Below are positions 10,967 through 21,755 of a stretch of 46,962 nucleotides of DNA, one piece after another. The number at the start of each line of letters is the position of its first letter. Position 1 is the first letter of the stretch. The position numbers and the translations under genes were made by a program. Below the pieces are notes generated by a model that saw nothing but the letters and a program-made list of their open reading frames with translations, ran no database searches and was not told the DNA's origin. Source of the stretch: Fragilaria radians (Eukaryota; Bacillariophyta; Fragilariophyceae; Fragilariales; Fragilariaceae); NCBI GenBank assembly GCA_900642245.1, contig CAAAJI010000006.1:515910-562871 (forward strand), read 5' to 3'.

Positions 10967-12971
10967 GAACTTGGCAGTGAAGTTGGTCAAAGGTATTAAG
11001 GCATCTATGTTGTCTAGATGTAAAGCCCGTGTTATTCACTACCAAAATGAGAACTCCTTTTGGTTTTTGATTCTCGTTCGCTGCTTTATTTAGAAGCAAA
11101 ATGTCATTAAACTTTGCGTACAAATTGAACAATCGATAGGATATCTTCGAGTACGCAATTTATTCCCCCAAATACCTCGTCTCTTCCAGAAAAAGTGCCC
11201 AATTCTTTTTCGAAATTTAGCGTGATGATGCCATCTATTTCAAAAATTTAAGCAGAAAATAACCTGAACCTTGATTTCACAAGAAAATGAAAGAAATGTG
11301 CTTACAGTTACAGTGGGCAGTGGCATACACAATGACAATGCTTTGGGATATGGAAGTGCGTTTTAAGCCAGAAGGAGAAAGTAAACTAGAAGGATGTAAG
11401 GAATCTTTCATGTAGGCATCCCGGAAGTGTTTGGTTATTAAACTGGCAATGTTTAACATTTCAATTTAGGATTTAGTTTGCTTTTCAATTTGTAGGCTAA
11501 TGTTCCACGATTAGAAGAGTTTTGGTAGAATTTCAAGGCCATCACCACTAAAATCAGCGTCGCTGAGATTAAGGATAAGCACAAGCTTGCATACAATTCC
11601 TTAGCTGAAAAGAAATTTACTGCGCACCAAGAAAGTCAGATATAGATAAAATCACAATGTTCTTCATACCTTAACGTAGCCAAATGAAAAGAAAGTCGCA
11701 TTCATGGATATGCTGGGGGCATGGAATCAAGAATCGTACGTGTGATTACAATGAAAGGATAATATATGTTGAAGTTTTGAAGGCATTATCTGAGATGCTT
11801 CAGACTTGACCAAAATTGGGAACACAAACAACAAAATCATTTAGAAGGCATTTGCTTTAAAGTCAATAATTATGACACATAGCAAACAAGAAATATAAAC
11901 GAAAGCAAGATATAATCACATGACATGTGGACAACCTAAAATTCAAGTCATTCTAATGAGTTCCAAAAATTGCTGGACACTAAGTTTGGTGAAAAGAAGA
12001 TTGGAAAAGCAAAAGCTGTTTGGTGAGATGAGAAGGCATTTCTTAGAATGTTACTGGATTACAGCAACAAAAAGCAAGCCTGAAGAACAACATGAAAAAT
12101 TGTATCAATACGACACTGGACAAGTGTCCTCATACACACAAGAAATAGGATCTAAAAGCCCATGAAACGACAATTTGTTCGAAGAAGACAACAAGAGCGC
12201 AATTTTTTTCAACAGAGACTCTATAGGATGTCACAAGGATAGATTTACTTAATTTATGACACGAGCCATCAATGCACGGTCCTTCAACATCTGGAATTTT
12301 TTGAGAAGGTGATTAAACTCTAACTTCAATCTATTTTTGTCAATAGCAGGCATGTATTTACCTTTGTTTGGTTACCATATTCATAAGACATTTGTATTGC
12401 TTGTGTGTGATGCGGCATTTGGGACAAGATTGTGCACTTTCTTGAAGCTGCCATCAAGTTAACCACATTGTATTCATGATGATATGGATTTCCAGGACGA
12501 AATGCTCTTTGGTCCTGCGTTTGACTATCTCCGTATCATTAATTGTAAGTATCATGATTTTGTGCTAACTCAGTTCCGCTTCTAAACCTGCCATAGCCAA
12601 TCCTCCACATTGTGTAATTTATTGATAATTTAATGGACGTTCCAAGTTTTTGCAGAAGTACATGAAAAGATTATCCAGTTCAATTTTTTATCTTCGCTTT
12701 GAACAACCTGTTCCTAGACTTAGAATGATAAATGCCAAAAAAATATTTTTTAAATCTTTTTAAGGTAAGGTATCATCCCTATATTGCTCGACCAAAAAAG
12801 AGAAAAGAAACTAGGATCCGAAGACTGGTAATGACAACAGTGTCAAATTCATGGAATTTTGATTAAAGGTGACGTTGGAATTCCATAAGAGTTCAATAAT
12901 TGGCTTTCTTACGCACTTACACATCGAGGGGAAAATCTGAATTTCAAGATATTGTGAACAACATTGACTTC
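10967..12971. other. Intergenic, 2 kb, no gene recognised
   Basis: Divergent spacer between the minus-strand BioD-like gene and the plus-strand membrane-protein gene; both promoters should lie here. Around 11,900-12,450 there are coding-like scraps. A plus-strand frame near 11,920-12,165 has no recognised match, and a minus-strand CPKC-type scrap near 12,430 could be an old gag zinc knuckle. Neither is long enough to name. Confidence 0.45.
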
Positions 12972-14170
12972 ATGTCTTTCTTAGAGTTTTGGAAGACAAT
13001 CATCCTAGGCTGCTTCATCGTATGTGTTCCTCCTCATTATGTAGAGGCTTATACAAGCATAGACCATACACAGATATTTCGCGGTCAATTGATGAAGGAG
13101 GGAAATATTATTTTTTCGTCAAAGTCAAAAAAAGCTAGGCAAATGATTCATCCAGAATGGCGGACCAAAGCCCCGTCATCGTCACTTCGACTCGTTCAAC
13201 AGCCGAATGGCGAAAAATCTGAGCAAACTTATGATATGCAATCACTATATGCGGGTATGACAAAGATTTATGCCGTAACTTGTGCCTTCGTCTGGTCGAG
13301 CGGTCACCTTCCAACTAGTATTCAATCGTTATCCGGTTTACTAACAGCGGCTGGAATATCCAATATCTTATCAGATGCCGCCAAGCATGATAGACTGGGA
13401 AGTGATACTTATAAACGTCTGAATTTGGGCTTAGTGGCCTTTAATGTCATTAGTATGATGTCACTGTTAGATCCTACATTGCGTTTGTCAATACCTCCGT
13501 TGTCCCGAGGGTTACGCACTATTACATTTAGCCAAGTGTTGGGTGCCTTGATCGCAGCTTTGGGATGGAAAAGAGGTCTGAGAGATGGAGCTAGCCCATC
13601 GATAGAACTCTTGGAAGGAATCAAGGTTACTATTCCCAGCATTTGGCGAACGAAAGGGAGAGGGACATTTTATCGAAATATCTTACTCCCCATTTCCGCT
13701 GCTATTGCAGTCGTTTTTTGGAAACTGGTTCTCGTTCTGTACCTCACTCCAGCTACATCGACTACCAGTACCCTTGGAATTCTCGCACGCCTTACGCTTG
13801 TTACGACAATGCTTTTTTCTCTCAAAGATGCAGGCGAGCGGAATCGCCTAAAGGGGACTACGTTTATCCAAATGAATGCTTTGATTGGTATATGGTCATT
13901 TCTCAGTAAGTACAAGTGCTCCAAGTTCCGTTCATGATATTGTCATCTCATCAAGTACTTACCCAATGCGATAACATCACAGCCGGTGTTGGAGCGAGTA
14001 TTGGATCCGAATCTCTCATAATTACTCCTCTGTCCTCTATGGGTCTTTTTGGCATTTTATTTATATTTAATGGATATTTGCTACAGCAAGAAAAAATGGG
14101 CAAGCTGGAATACTCTGCAGAGAAACGGCGATGGGTGATGCCAAGTCGCTCCCACTCTGTACCTGAGTAA
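12972..14170 (+). CDS. Multi-pass membrane protein, unknown function
   Basis: Two exons (12972-13905, 13983-14170; 77-nt GTAAGT/ACAG intron) give 373 residues. I start at the first ATG: the frame is open upstream but without ATG, and this start yields a good signal peptide (WKTIILGCFIVCV, then HYVEA-Y). A polar stretch to about residue 90 is followed by several hydrophobic segments: around LTAAGISNI, FNVISMMSLL, QVLGALIAALGW, ISAAIAVVFWKLVLVLYL, LTLVTTMLF, and GLFGILFIFNGYLL in exon 2. The short tail is basic and polar. I recognise no family or catalytic motif. It could be a secretory-pathway or plastid-envelope protein; the signal peptide lacks a clear A-F cleavage motif. The coding call rests on length, the consistent intron and ordered hydrophobicity. 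Confidence 0.65.
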
Positions 14171-14433
14171 CTTTCAATGATACGAAGTAAAGTGTCTGAG
14201 ATGATAACTGGTGTTAAGATTTAGAGGCTGGAGCTACATATACATTAAGTTTAGTGACAAGTGTTTCTGTTGCTTTCAAGAAATAATGAGTATGAAAAAA
14301 ATTAGAGAGGCACTAGTGTCAATATTTCCTCATCTTAAGCGATATTTTGCATTAACAAATCATAACAAGACAAGGTACTAGATATTATCCTTTAAATACA
14401 AACACTCAAAACATCGCTCTTCGTAGCGAACTT

Positions 14434-15995
14434 TCATCCTGCTTTCTGATCAAGCCTGACTTCCAAGGCTCTACCATTCAGTTCAACACCATTCAGCTCA
14501 GCAATAGCTTTTGTAGCATCGGCTGGATCATTAAATCGAACTGTTCCAAATCCTTTGCTCTGTCCATCTGCACTCTCCTTAACATCTGCATGGGCGATTT
14601 CGCCAATTTGCCGAAAGTGGTCCTTAAGGTCTTGCCACGAAGTTTCAAACGATAAGTTACTGACAAACACTTGACAGCCAGGGGTTGTGGTTTTACCAGA
14701 AGGATGAGCATTTCCGCCCCGAGATCCTCGTCCTCCTCTACCTCTTCCAGGACCTCTACCTCCACCACGTCCAGCGCCACCACCGCGACCCGTTTGGGCT
14801 CTATCTTCACGGAGATATATTGGGCGGCCATTAAGTTCTGTATTTTGAAGCTCACGAATAGCCCTCGCTGCCTCCTTTGGATGCTGATATACAACAATTC
14901 CACATCCATTTGAGCGACCTTCGGGACCCGACAAAATCGTTGCCTGATCTACATTTCCAGCAGCGCGACAGTGGTCTTTAAGGTCCTGCCAGCTTGTGTC
15001 GTAGGCTAAATTCCAAACATACACTGACGTCTGCCCACCAACAGCAGTACCTCTTGACGAACCTCCAGGGCCAGCATGGCTGGAATTTTCTCGATCTTCA
15101 CGAACGAAAATCATACGACCCTTAAGCTCTGTCTCACTTAGTTTTTCAATGGCTAGCTTTGCGTCGTCCGGTTTCTCGTATTCTACAATACCACATCCCT
15201 TGGAACGTCCTGTTACCTCGGTTATGACTTCTGCATGTGTGACTTCGCCAACTTGACGCTGGATTTTCAGGCGTTAGAGATATACTACCTCAGAAGGAGT
15301 TCATGAACAAGCTCACTTACCATATGATCTTTCAAGTCTTGCCAGGCAACATCCCAACTAAGATTACCTACATAGACTCGACGAGTCTGAGCAGAAGCAT
15401 CGGAAGAAAATCTGTTGGATGTTCGAGAGCCACGTTCTTCTCGGTCTTCGCGTACAAAAATTGGACGTCCATTTAAGTCGGTATCGTTAAGAGTAAGAAC
15501 AGCCTTTTGAGCTTCCTCAACAGAACTGTATTCCACTATACCACAACCTTTGGAACGACCATCAGGTCCTGTCATTATATCAGCTCTTGTAACTTCGCCT
15601 GCAGTTCTCATATGATCTTTAAGATCCTGCCAATTAACTCTCCAACTAAGGTTTCCAACGTACACGCGTCGACTCTTCTCCTCTTCAACACTTTTTGCAG
15701 GGTTTAAGCTCGTAGAAACTTCTTGCTCCGTACCTTCTGCAGCTGCTTCTTCTCCTGCTATTTTCTCAGCATCCTTTGGCTCTATCGTTAACTGTTCGAT
15801 TTTGGCCTCTTCGTCTTTTACTTCGTCCTATTTTCATGCCATCGCCAAGTTCAAATTGTGAGCATCATGAATGTAGACTTATCTCAGAACAAAATCAGAT
15901 TTAACATATACTTTGCAATGAAACTGCCACCAAAATCTAAGCTTTCGTTCCATAGAATACTAGAGCTATCTGTCGCAACTGACACTTACATTCAT
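14434..15995 (-). CDS. Four-RRM RNA-binding protein with RGG linker (SR/Gbp2-like)
   Basis: Exons 15995-15990 (ATG AAT only), 15827-15321 and 15258-14434 give 445 residues; introns are 162 and 62 nt. The two-codon first exon is inferred: stops lie upstream of 15827, an AATAG acceptor sits there, and the nearest ATG with a GTAAGT donor keeps frame. An acidic N-terminus precedes RRM1 (about residues 57-130), RRM2, RRM3, a glycine/arginine-rich linker and RRM4 at the C-terminus. Each RRM has a WQDLKDH motif in helix 1, the signature of the SRSF1-type second RRM. RNP1 is KGCGIVEY or NGCGIVVY in RRMs 1-3 and KGFGTVRF in RRM4, so only the last is close to consensus. Three domains end in an (I/L)(F/Y)(V/L)REDR strand. 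A role in mRNA splicing or export is likely by family; RNA targets are unknown. The strong similarity among repeats points to internal duplication. Confidence 0.9.
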
Positions 15996-17109
15996 CGTGA
16001 CAATTCAATTCTGATCCCAATCTTCCAACCTCCAGCAGACGATCAATTTATCGCCAACACAATGGTCATACGATTTGCTCCCACTCGGAGTAGTGATTTA
16101 CTCCACTGGTTGGTCCGTTGAGTTCTTTGCTTTATGGAGGGAAAATCTAAAGTTGCCTTTTGAAAATCCAGATTCCGTATCAGGGAAAGTGTTGTTAGCA
16201 TATGCATGATCCCCCTTAACCTGGTATTGGGACAGTCTTGAACTGCACATTGCAAGAATGGTGACATGTCTCAGTTACGTAGGGATAAAGTCTGCCACCC
16301 AAATTCATGTCATACACTTGGAATCTCAGTTGCCTGGATACACAAAGTACTCCAACATGATGTGCTCTGTCTTGTCCAACTTGCGCTCTATGTTGAGAGA
16401 ATATAATGTGAAAATATGATCTAATTTAAACTATTTCTAGAATTGGATTTAGTGTTTAACTCAGGTCATGACTTGGAGTGCAACATGATTCAAATGACTT
16501 CAATCATAGAAACTTTGCCAAATTTCTACACTTACCTTGAAAAGCATTGCAAATGATTTCCGTTTACAAACAATCAATAAACATAACTAAAATTTTCTGG
16601 TGATATATATTATTGATCATCACGTAAAATTTCTAGTGGACACCTAAATCATCCCTGATTGTGAATAGATGTGTAAATAAATCTATACTTTCTTGTACTA
16701 ACATTCAGGGATGTATCTGAGTCTAGTTCACAAAAGCATCTCATAGACAAATTTCCACAACATATACTGCCTGATTATTTCTCTTTACCTTAGATTTCCT
16801 TTGTAAATAGTATTACCTACTTAATTCATGCATTAAAATACGTCATTCATTCCCAAGCTCATGCTTGAATTGGATTCTTGATGAAGTGATTGAACAGATA
16901 TGGAGTTTTTCTGATGCAAAGTCCTTTTTGTATTCAAATTGTTCCGGTGATGATGATGTGGGTACCTTTACATATCAAACTCCTATATTTCATTCATTCT
17001 AGTATTCAATGCCTTGACCTACAAAAAATTGCAAATTGAACTTTTGCATACTTCAGTTTTTCTTCCTCAAAGAACTAAAAGATGAATACCGAACCATGCA
17101 CCCTTGTTT
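15996..17109. other. Intergenic, AT-rich
   Basis: Upstream of the RRM gene, so its promoter is expected near 16,000-16,300. No open frame resembling a protein, no RNA gene and no obvious repeat. The right end runs into a retrotransposon integrase scrap. Confidence 0.45.
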
Positions 17110-17344
17110 AGAAAATAGTTTTGATCCTGCAACTTGCATGATATGTTTCACAATACCTGGTTGGAGCGTTATCTCCGTCATCATTCTATTGTCTTTGTTA
17201 ATGGTCAAACATGACTTCAAACAATTGTTTGATAAATATGGCATTAAAGTCAAAGCAGCAGCAAGTCACAATCCACAAGCAAATGCAACCATTGAGCAAG
17301 TGGACAAGGTTGTTAGTGATAATCTCCGTTCATTTGACTTATGA
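17110..17344 (+). mobile_element. Retrotransposon integrase fragment
   Basis: A short plus-strand frame carries HDFKQLFDKYGIKVKAAA and then NPQANATIEQVDKVVSDNLRSF. This corresponds to the second half of an rve integrase core, where retroelements have NPQANA followed by the catalytic glutamate (here in TIEQV). Upstream, the expected D-x-x-T-x-W block survives only as TCMICFTIPGW. The protein ends at a TGA after about 80 recognisable residues. It is an isolated, degraded scrap with no LTRs seen. Confidence 0.7.
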
Positions 17345-17794
17345 ATTGAATATCGAAAGAAGATGCTGATTCATTTGATTTTTTTATAATCTACCGCATT
17401 GGCAACTAAAAACACATTAGCGCAAAATGTGCACTCCTTTTTGTCTTCTGTTTGAAAGAAAGATGACGCGCAAAAGAAAATAAACTTGAATTCCTCATGA
17501 ATCTATGGTTGGAAATCGGTTGCTTTAAGAAACACCAGACATTTTCCTGAAATTATTGGTGCAGCTTACCCTTTTTGAGTATGTAACAAGTTTTAGTCAC
17601 CTTGCGTAATCACTTCATTTTTTTAGGGTAGAGATTGTGTTGACATTTGAAATAAAATTGGTTGGATTCAATTTTGCCAACCCTAAACTAGATCGAAAAA
17701 TAACAGTTGTAGTGCCGGATCTGACAGTACATGGATATACGTCAGTGCCCTTAGGAAAGAATCGAGGTGGTAATTTGGGCCAAATCGGAGGAAT
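17345..17794. other. Intergenic; promoter region of the kinase gene
   Basis: AT-rich, no protein-like frame. The last 200 bases should contain the promoter and 5' UTR of the kinase starting at 17795. No clear core-promoter motif could be singled out. Confidence 0.4.
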
Positions 17795-19072
17795 ATGATG
17801 CGGCTCTTGGTAATGATCACGATGATGGCTTGGGCTTATTCCTTCCAAGCCATAAATCCCTTACATCAAAAGACACTAAGAGTATCGACCAAGCTCCACC
17901 CAACACCGATTGTCGACAACTGGAAAATTCTTAAGTCAGGTGAGCTAGTTGGTAACGTGAGAAATCACCCTGTACTTTCAGATGGAGATGTGATCAAGAC
18001 CAGCCCATTGGAAAATCCCAATGGAGCAGTAGCGATGAAAATAGTTTCCACTTCTTCTGGTTCCAAGTATAAGTTGGGAAATCCGTTGCCTGGTCAGGAG
18101 AAATCCAACAAAAATAACATCTTTGCACCTACTACAACGTCATCGGTGGATGATAGCAAGGCTTTGAGTTTAGCTTTATCCAAGGCAAAATCTGACTATG
18201 ACTTAAATGGACTTAGAGTCGGAAATGGAAATTTTTTGTTGGCAGGACGACCACGACGGAGTACATCTGGAAAATCAACGATTTTTACTTGTTACAGGAA
18301 CGATGGAAATGGACTTCCTATCGGCGAACCGCTTTGCGCCAAGATTTCAAAAAACTTGGAATCATTGGAACGAGAGTTTGAAAACTACCAAAAAGTTACG
18401 TCAGGTCTCAATCGTGGAAGTTTTGTCAAGTTTTTGGACTTTTATACTCCAGCTGGGGATAGCAAAGGGTTTGTGACTCAGTCTGCGATTATCATGGAGA
18501 GAGGCATCAAGGACCTTAAGGCATTCATCGAGGAAAATGGTCCTCTGCAAGGAAAAGCGCTTCGAGATTGTGCTGTGGCTGCTGTGCAATGCTTACAAGC
18601 GATGCATTCATCAAACTTGGTATGGACAGACATGAAACCTGAAAATTTTGTTGTCATCAATACCGACAAATTTGCTACAAGAGGAATTGACCTTGAATCC
18701 GCCATGGGAATTAGAGAAAATCCAGTTGATTACAGCCCCGAAGCGTGTCCTCCAGAGTTCGCCGAGGCGTTTTTGGCTGGTGAAGGCCCATACTTCGTTC
18801 TTGATTACAGCTATGACATTTGGTCCTTAGGCATGTTACTGTACGAAATATCCACAGGACAGACATATTTCAAAGGGAAAAAGCCTTCCGATATTACAAA
18901 AATTCTACGGGATCCTTCATTTGCTGCAGACACGGATAATATTCCCGATGACAAACTAAAAGATCTCATTGCGTCATGCCTCCAGTTAGATCCACGGAAA
19001 CGACCCTCGCTTACTCAAATTTTGCTTCATCCATTTTTCCTAACAACTGGTTTTGGTCCCTTTAGTTTTTGA
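17795..19072 (+). CDS. Plastid-targeted protein kinase (DFG replaced by DLE)
   Basis: A single exon of 425 residues starts at the first of two ATGs. Residues 1-16 are a hydrophobic signal peptide ending AYS, followed by Phe17; A-x-S-F at the cleavage site with a basic, serine/threonine-rich segment behind it is the diatom bipartite plastid presequence. After a linker of about 110 residues comes the kinase domain (about 137-420). It has a degenerate glycine loop (VGNGNFLLAG), the ATP-anchoring lysine Lys183 (LCAKIS), the catalytic loop WTDMKPENF with Asp279, Lys281 and Asn284, Asp299 in the metal-binding DLES (instead of DFG), CPPEFAEAF for the APE motif, and DIWSLGMLLYE of helix F. All residues needed for phosphotransfer are present, so it is probably active. 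His of HRD is replaced by Trp. Substrate unknown; the likely site is the plastid stroma or its outer compartments. Confidence 0.9.
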   Translation: MMRLLVMITMMAWAYSFQAINPLHQKTLRVSTKLHPTPIVDNWKILKSGELVGNVRNHPVLSDGDVIKTSPLENPNGAVAMKIVSTSSGSKYKLGNPLPGQEKSNKNNIFAPTTTSSVDDSKALSLALSKAKSDYDLNGLRVGNGNFLLAGRPRRSTSGKSTIFTCYRNDGNGLPIGEPLCAKISKNLESLEREFENYQKVTSGLNRGSFVKFLDFYTPAGDSKGFVTQSAIIMERGIKDLKAFIEENGPLQGKALRDCAVAAVQCLQAMHSSNLVWTDMKPENFVVINTDKFATRGIDLESAMGIRENPVDYSPEACPPEFAEAFLAGEGPYFVLDYSYDIWSLGMLLYEISTGQTYFKGKKPSDITKILRDPSFAADTDNIPDDKLKDLIASCLQLDPRKRPSLTQILLHPFFLTTGFGPFSF

Positions 19073-21041
19073 TCCTAGTTACCTTTTGGAAAATATATTT
19101 TGAAACTTCTGGATGAAGTTATTCCTGCTTGATTAACTGTTGGAATTCTACTTCCCACCAGAGTCAGTGATGAAGACATTCGGTGGTGATGATGAAATAA
19201 CGACATCGCCTTTAGAGAAAAAGTAAATATTAATAGTCCCCGAGAGGAAACTGCTAGTAATACCTCCTTGAAACTGTTATTCGAGTATTGATTCCATATT
19301 GTCAATAAAATTTTATGCAATTAACATAGGCAAATAAAAAAGTATCATTCTAAAATGTTCTCCAACCTAATAGTGTAAATCACATTTATAACTGTTAAGC
19401 TACTATGGTGAACAAAAAAACTTGATCTAATTTTCTTCTGCTAGAGGGCTCCTTCAAAAACTTTGGAATTTGATGCACTGCTCTCTGAAATGACACCTGC
19501 TTGTTGGAAGTAACTTGCTGTTGGCTTGGCTACAATACCATTATTTCTACAATCAGATCATTTAATTTTACTGAATTGTATTACACTTGATTTGGACTAA
19601 ACTTTACATTTATTTCCATAAAAAACCGAATAATAAATTTTACAATTGTGGCACATTCATCATTTCAAATTTAACATTAGGAATGCAACGGAAAGTCAAG
19701 ATCTGTGATATATCAAACACTAGCGGTATGGGATGTCTCTATTGTAGGTACACAATTACATCTCAGAGTCTATGAATATGCATAAACACCTTTGAATGAC
19801 AGAGGATCGTCGTTTCTTCAATTTTTTTCATGATAGCCTTACCTTACTTCATTAGGGATGTTTTGCCCCAGATCCTCTACTGGATATTATCACTATAAGA
19901 CCAACATTCTATTTGAGTCATTTTTTATGCTTGACGGTAATTAAGCTTTAACAATGATTTGTTGATTTAAAGTGAATGAGAAACATTAAGTTGGTCATGA
20001 AGGTTTATACCTATTTTTTCCACATAAACTGTCCATGCAGACACTTAACACTAGATATTTCGTTTACAACATTTCGTTAGATGTTTACTCATTCTGACAC
20101 AGCAGAAGACAACAAGTACGAACAAATACATAGGCTTTGTTTGTAACATGCTTGAATTACTCAGATTGTCTACTGATTTATGACAAAGGGATACTTTTCT
20201 CGTGTTTATTAAAACCTTATTGAGGGATTGGGAGGTCATATGTTTTAAAGATCCATTTAGTAACTGCCGATCAATTTTGTTATGATTACGAAATATAGCA
20301 AAATTAGCAAAGCCTCTGTCGTGTTTTCAAGCAAAGTGTAACTATAATGGCAAGAATACAACAATTGAAATAATTTACATCTGTTTCCCCTTCAACTGCT
20401 TACTAGATTTGAATGCGATATCCAAGAATACAGAAATTGTAGATGATTCGAAAAAGACATTCTTCTCAAAAGATGCCGAGTGGAACTTTCAAATGTACAA
20501 ACGTTTACTAAGGTAAGCAACAAGAAAGAAAATGCTTTTCGTTAATTTCAAGTTAAACTAAATATTATTGTATTAGTCCTGCGATTGTAGGCGTGTGATG
20601 AAAATGAAGACGTAGATTGGTAGAAAACACAAAGCAGACTTAACTTTTGTTTGTTTGATTCAGAGGAGATTAAAATTTTCTGTTGATATTATGGTCAAAC
20701 AAAGCAGATTTCCTTAAATTCACTTACAATTACAATATCGTAACCTTACTTAAAGATTAAATTGAAAATCTAACGCTAATTTGGTCTCATGTTCATTGTC
20801 CAAAGGTTAGTAATTCATCAGTTTGGGTCGTTTTACCCTGCTCTCTTCTCTCGATTTTCTTCACTTTTCCCCACCCTTACCCGGATATTCATTGATCGCT
20901 TTGTCACATGCAGCAAATTCATTTGACCGGTGTTTGTTGCATGGAATTTGTTTTTTAATTTTTAGGTTTCGATGGAATCTTACTGTCTGTATAAACTTGG
21001 AATTGTGCAACTACGCGTAGTAATCATAAAATACGTCGAAC
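19073..21041. other. Intergenic, 2 kb, AT-rich
   Basis: Between the kinase stop and the prefoldin start. Only short chance frames are present and none resembles a protein. The 5' end holds the 3' UTR of the kinase and the last few hundred bases the promoter of the prefoldin gene. No repeat or RNA gene recognised. Confidence 0.5.
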
Positions 21042-21612
21042 ATGGCAAATGTTGTTCCTCCCGATATCCAGGCAAAGTATCGCAGTTTAATTCAAGAATG
21101 TCAACAACTTACAACAAAAATTTCTGAACTTGAGATGGATCGGAATGAACATAAGTGAGTAGTAATGGGTTTGTTCGAACTTGGAGATCTTGTAAATTAA
21201 TGTTTTATGTGGTTATGTGTATGAGCTATAGCAATCAACGTGTGGGGTGGAATGTGAAGGAAGTTTTTGTGCATGGATGTTGTATTGTTGATGCTTCGAT
21301 TATTTCAATTGTGATGGAAACATTTTCTCAAAGAATTTAATTTTCACCTCGTACTTTTTCAAATGTCCCCACTCTCTTCCACATATAAGACTGGTCGAGG
21401 AAACTTTAGAACCACTGGATCCGAATCGTCGAGCGTTTCGGCTTGTGGGAGGGGTATTGGTAGAACGGACTGTTCAAGAAGTTTTACCATCTGTAAAGCA
21501 AAATCGACAAAATTTGGAACAAGTATTGGCTACCATGCAAGAACGTCTTAACGAGAAACAAAAAGAATCTGCCGACTTTCGGCTCCAGAATAATATTGTT
21601 AGTGAAACATAG
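21042..21612 (+). CDS. PFDN2: Prefoldin subunit 2 (Gim4/PFDN2)
   Basis: Two exons (21042-21154, 21390-21612) separated by a 235-nt GTGAGT/ATAAG intron give 111 residues. Exon 1 encodes the N-terminal helix (QAKYRSLIQECQQLTTKI, SELEMDRNEH). Exon 2 continues KLVEETLEPLDPNRRAFR, then LVGGVLVERTVQEVLPSV, and a second coiled-coil helix ending FRLQNNIVSET. The GGVLVERTV hairpin and ELEMDRNEH are diagnostic of beta-type prefoldin subunit 2. It is a subunit of the cytosolic hexameric chaperone that captures nascent actin and tubulin and hands them to the CCT chaperonin. Size is usual for the family. The gene is easily missed because each exon alone is short. Confidence 0.94.
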
Positions 21613-21755
21613 ATATTATGAATATTATGGCTGTGGGACCAATTTGATAATTAAATCTTCTTATCATGACCTTGGTCTTCTCAGAACATTCTACAGTAGT
21701 TGATGAAAGACGTGATACATTTTTTCTTTCATTGTAGACTTTTTGTACTGTCAAT

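Noticed and set aside
10967..10990. Longer N-terminus for the BioD-like protein
   Set aside because: It also starts at TTG. ATG at 10966 is the first proper start. The same reasoning moved the starts of the DUF1445 gene (to 25059), HPPK-DHPS (to 38835) and both metallophosphoesterases (to 30067 and 34810).
10803..11093. Plus-strand frame of 96 codons
   Set aside because: It lies opposite the first exon of the BioD-like gene and has no recognisable sequence; an antisense shadow.
11277..12165. Short frames between the BioD-like and membrane-protein genes
   Set aside because: No motif or homolog recognised; could be gene or retroelement scraps but cannot be supported.
12900..12971. Longer N-terminus for the membrane protein
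   Set aside because: The upstream in-frame stretch begins at a TTG, not an ATG. The first ATG at 12972 gives a good signal peptide, so the extension is not used.
14671..14913. Serine/threonine-rich plus-strand frame
   Set aside because: It is the complement of the RGG linker of the RRM protein; low-complexity shadow.
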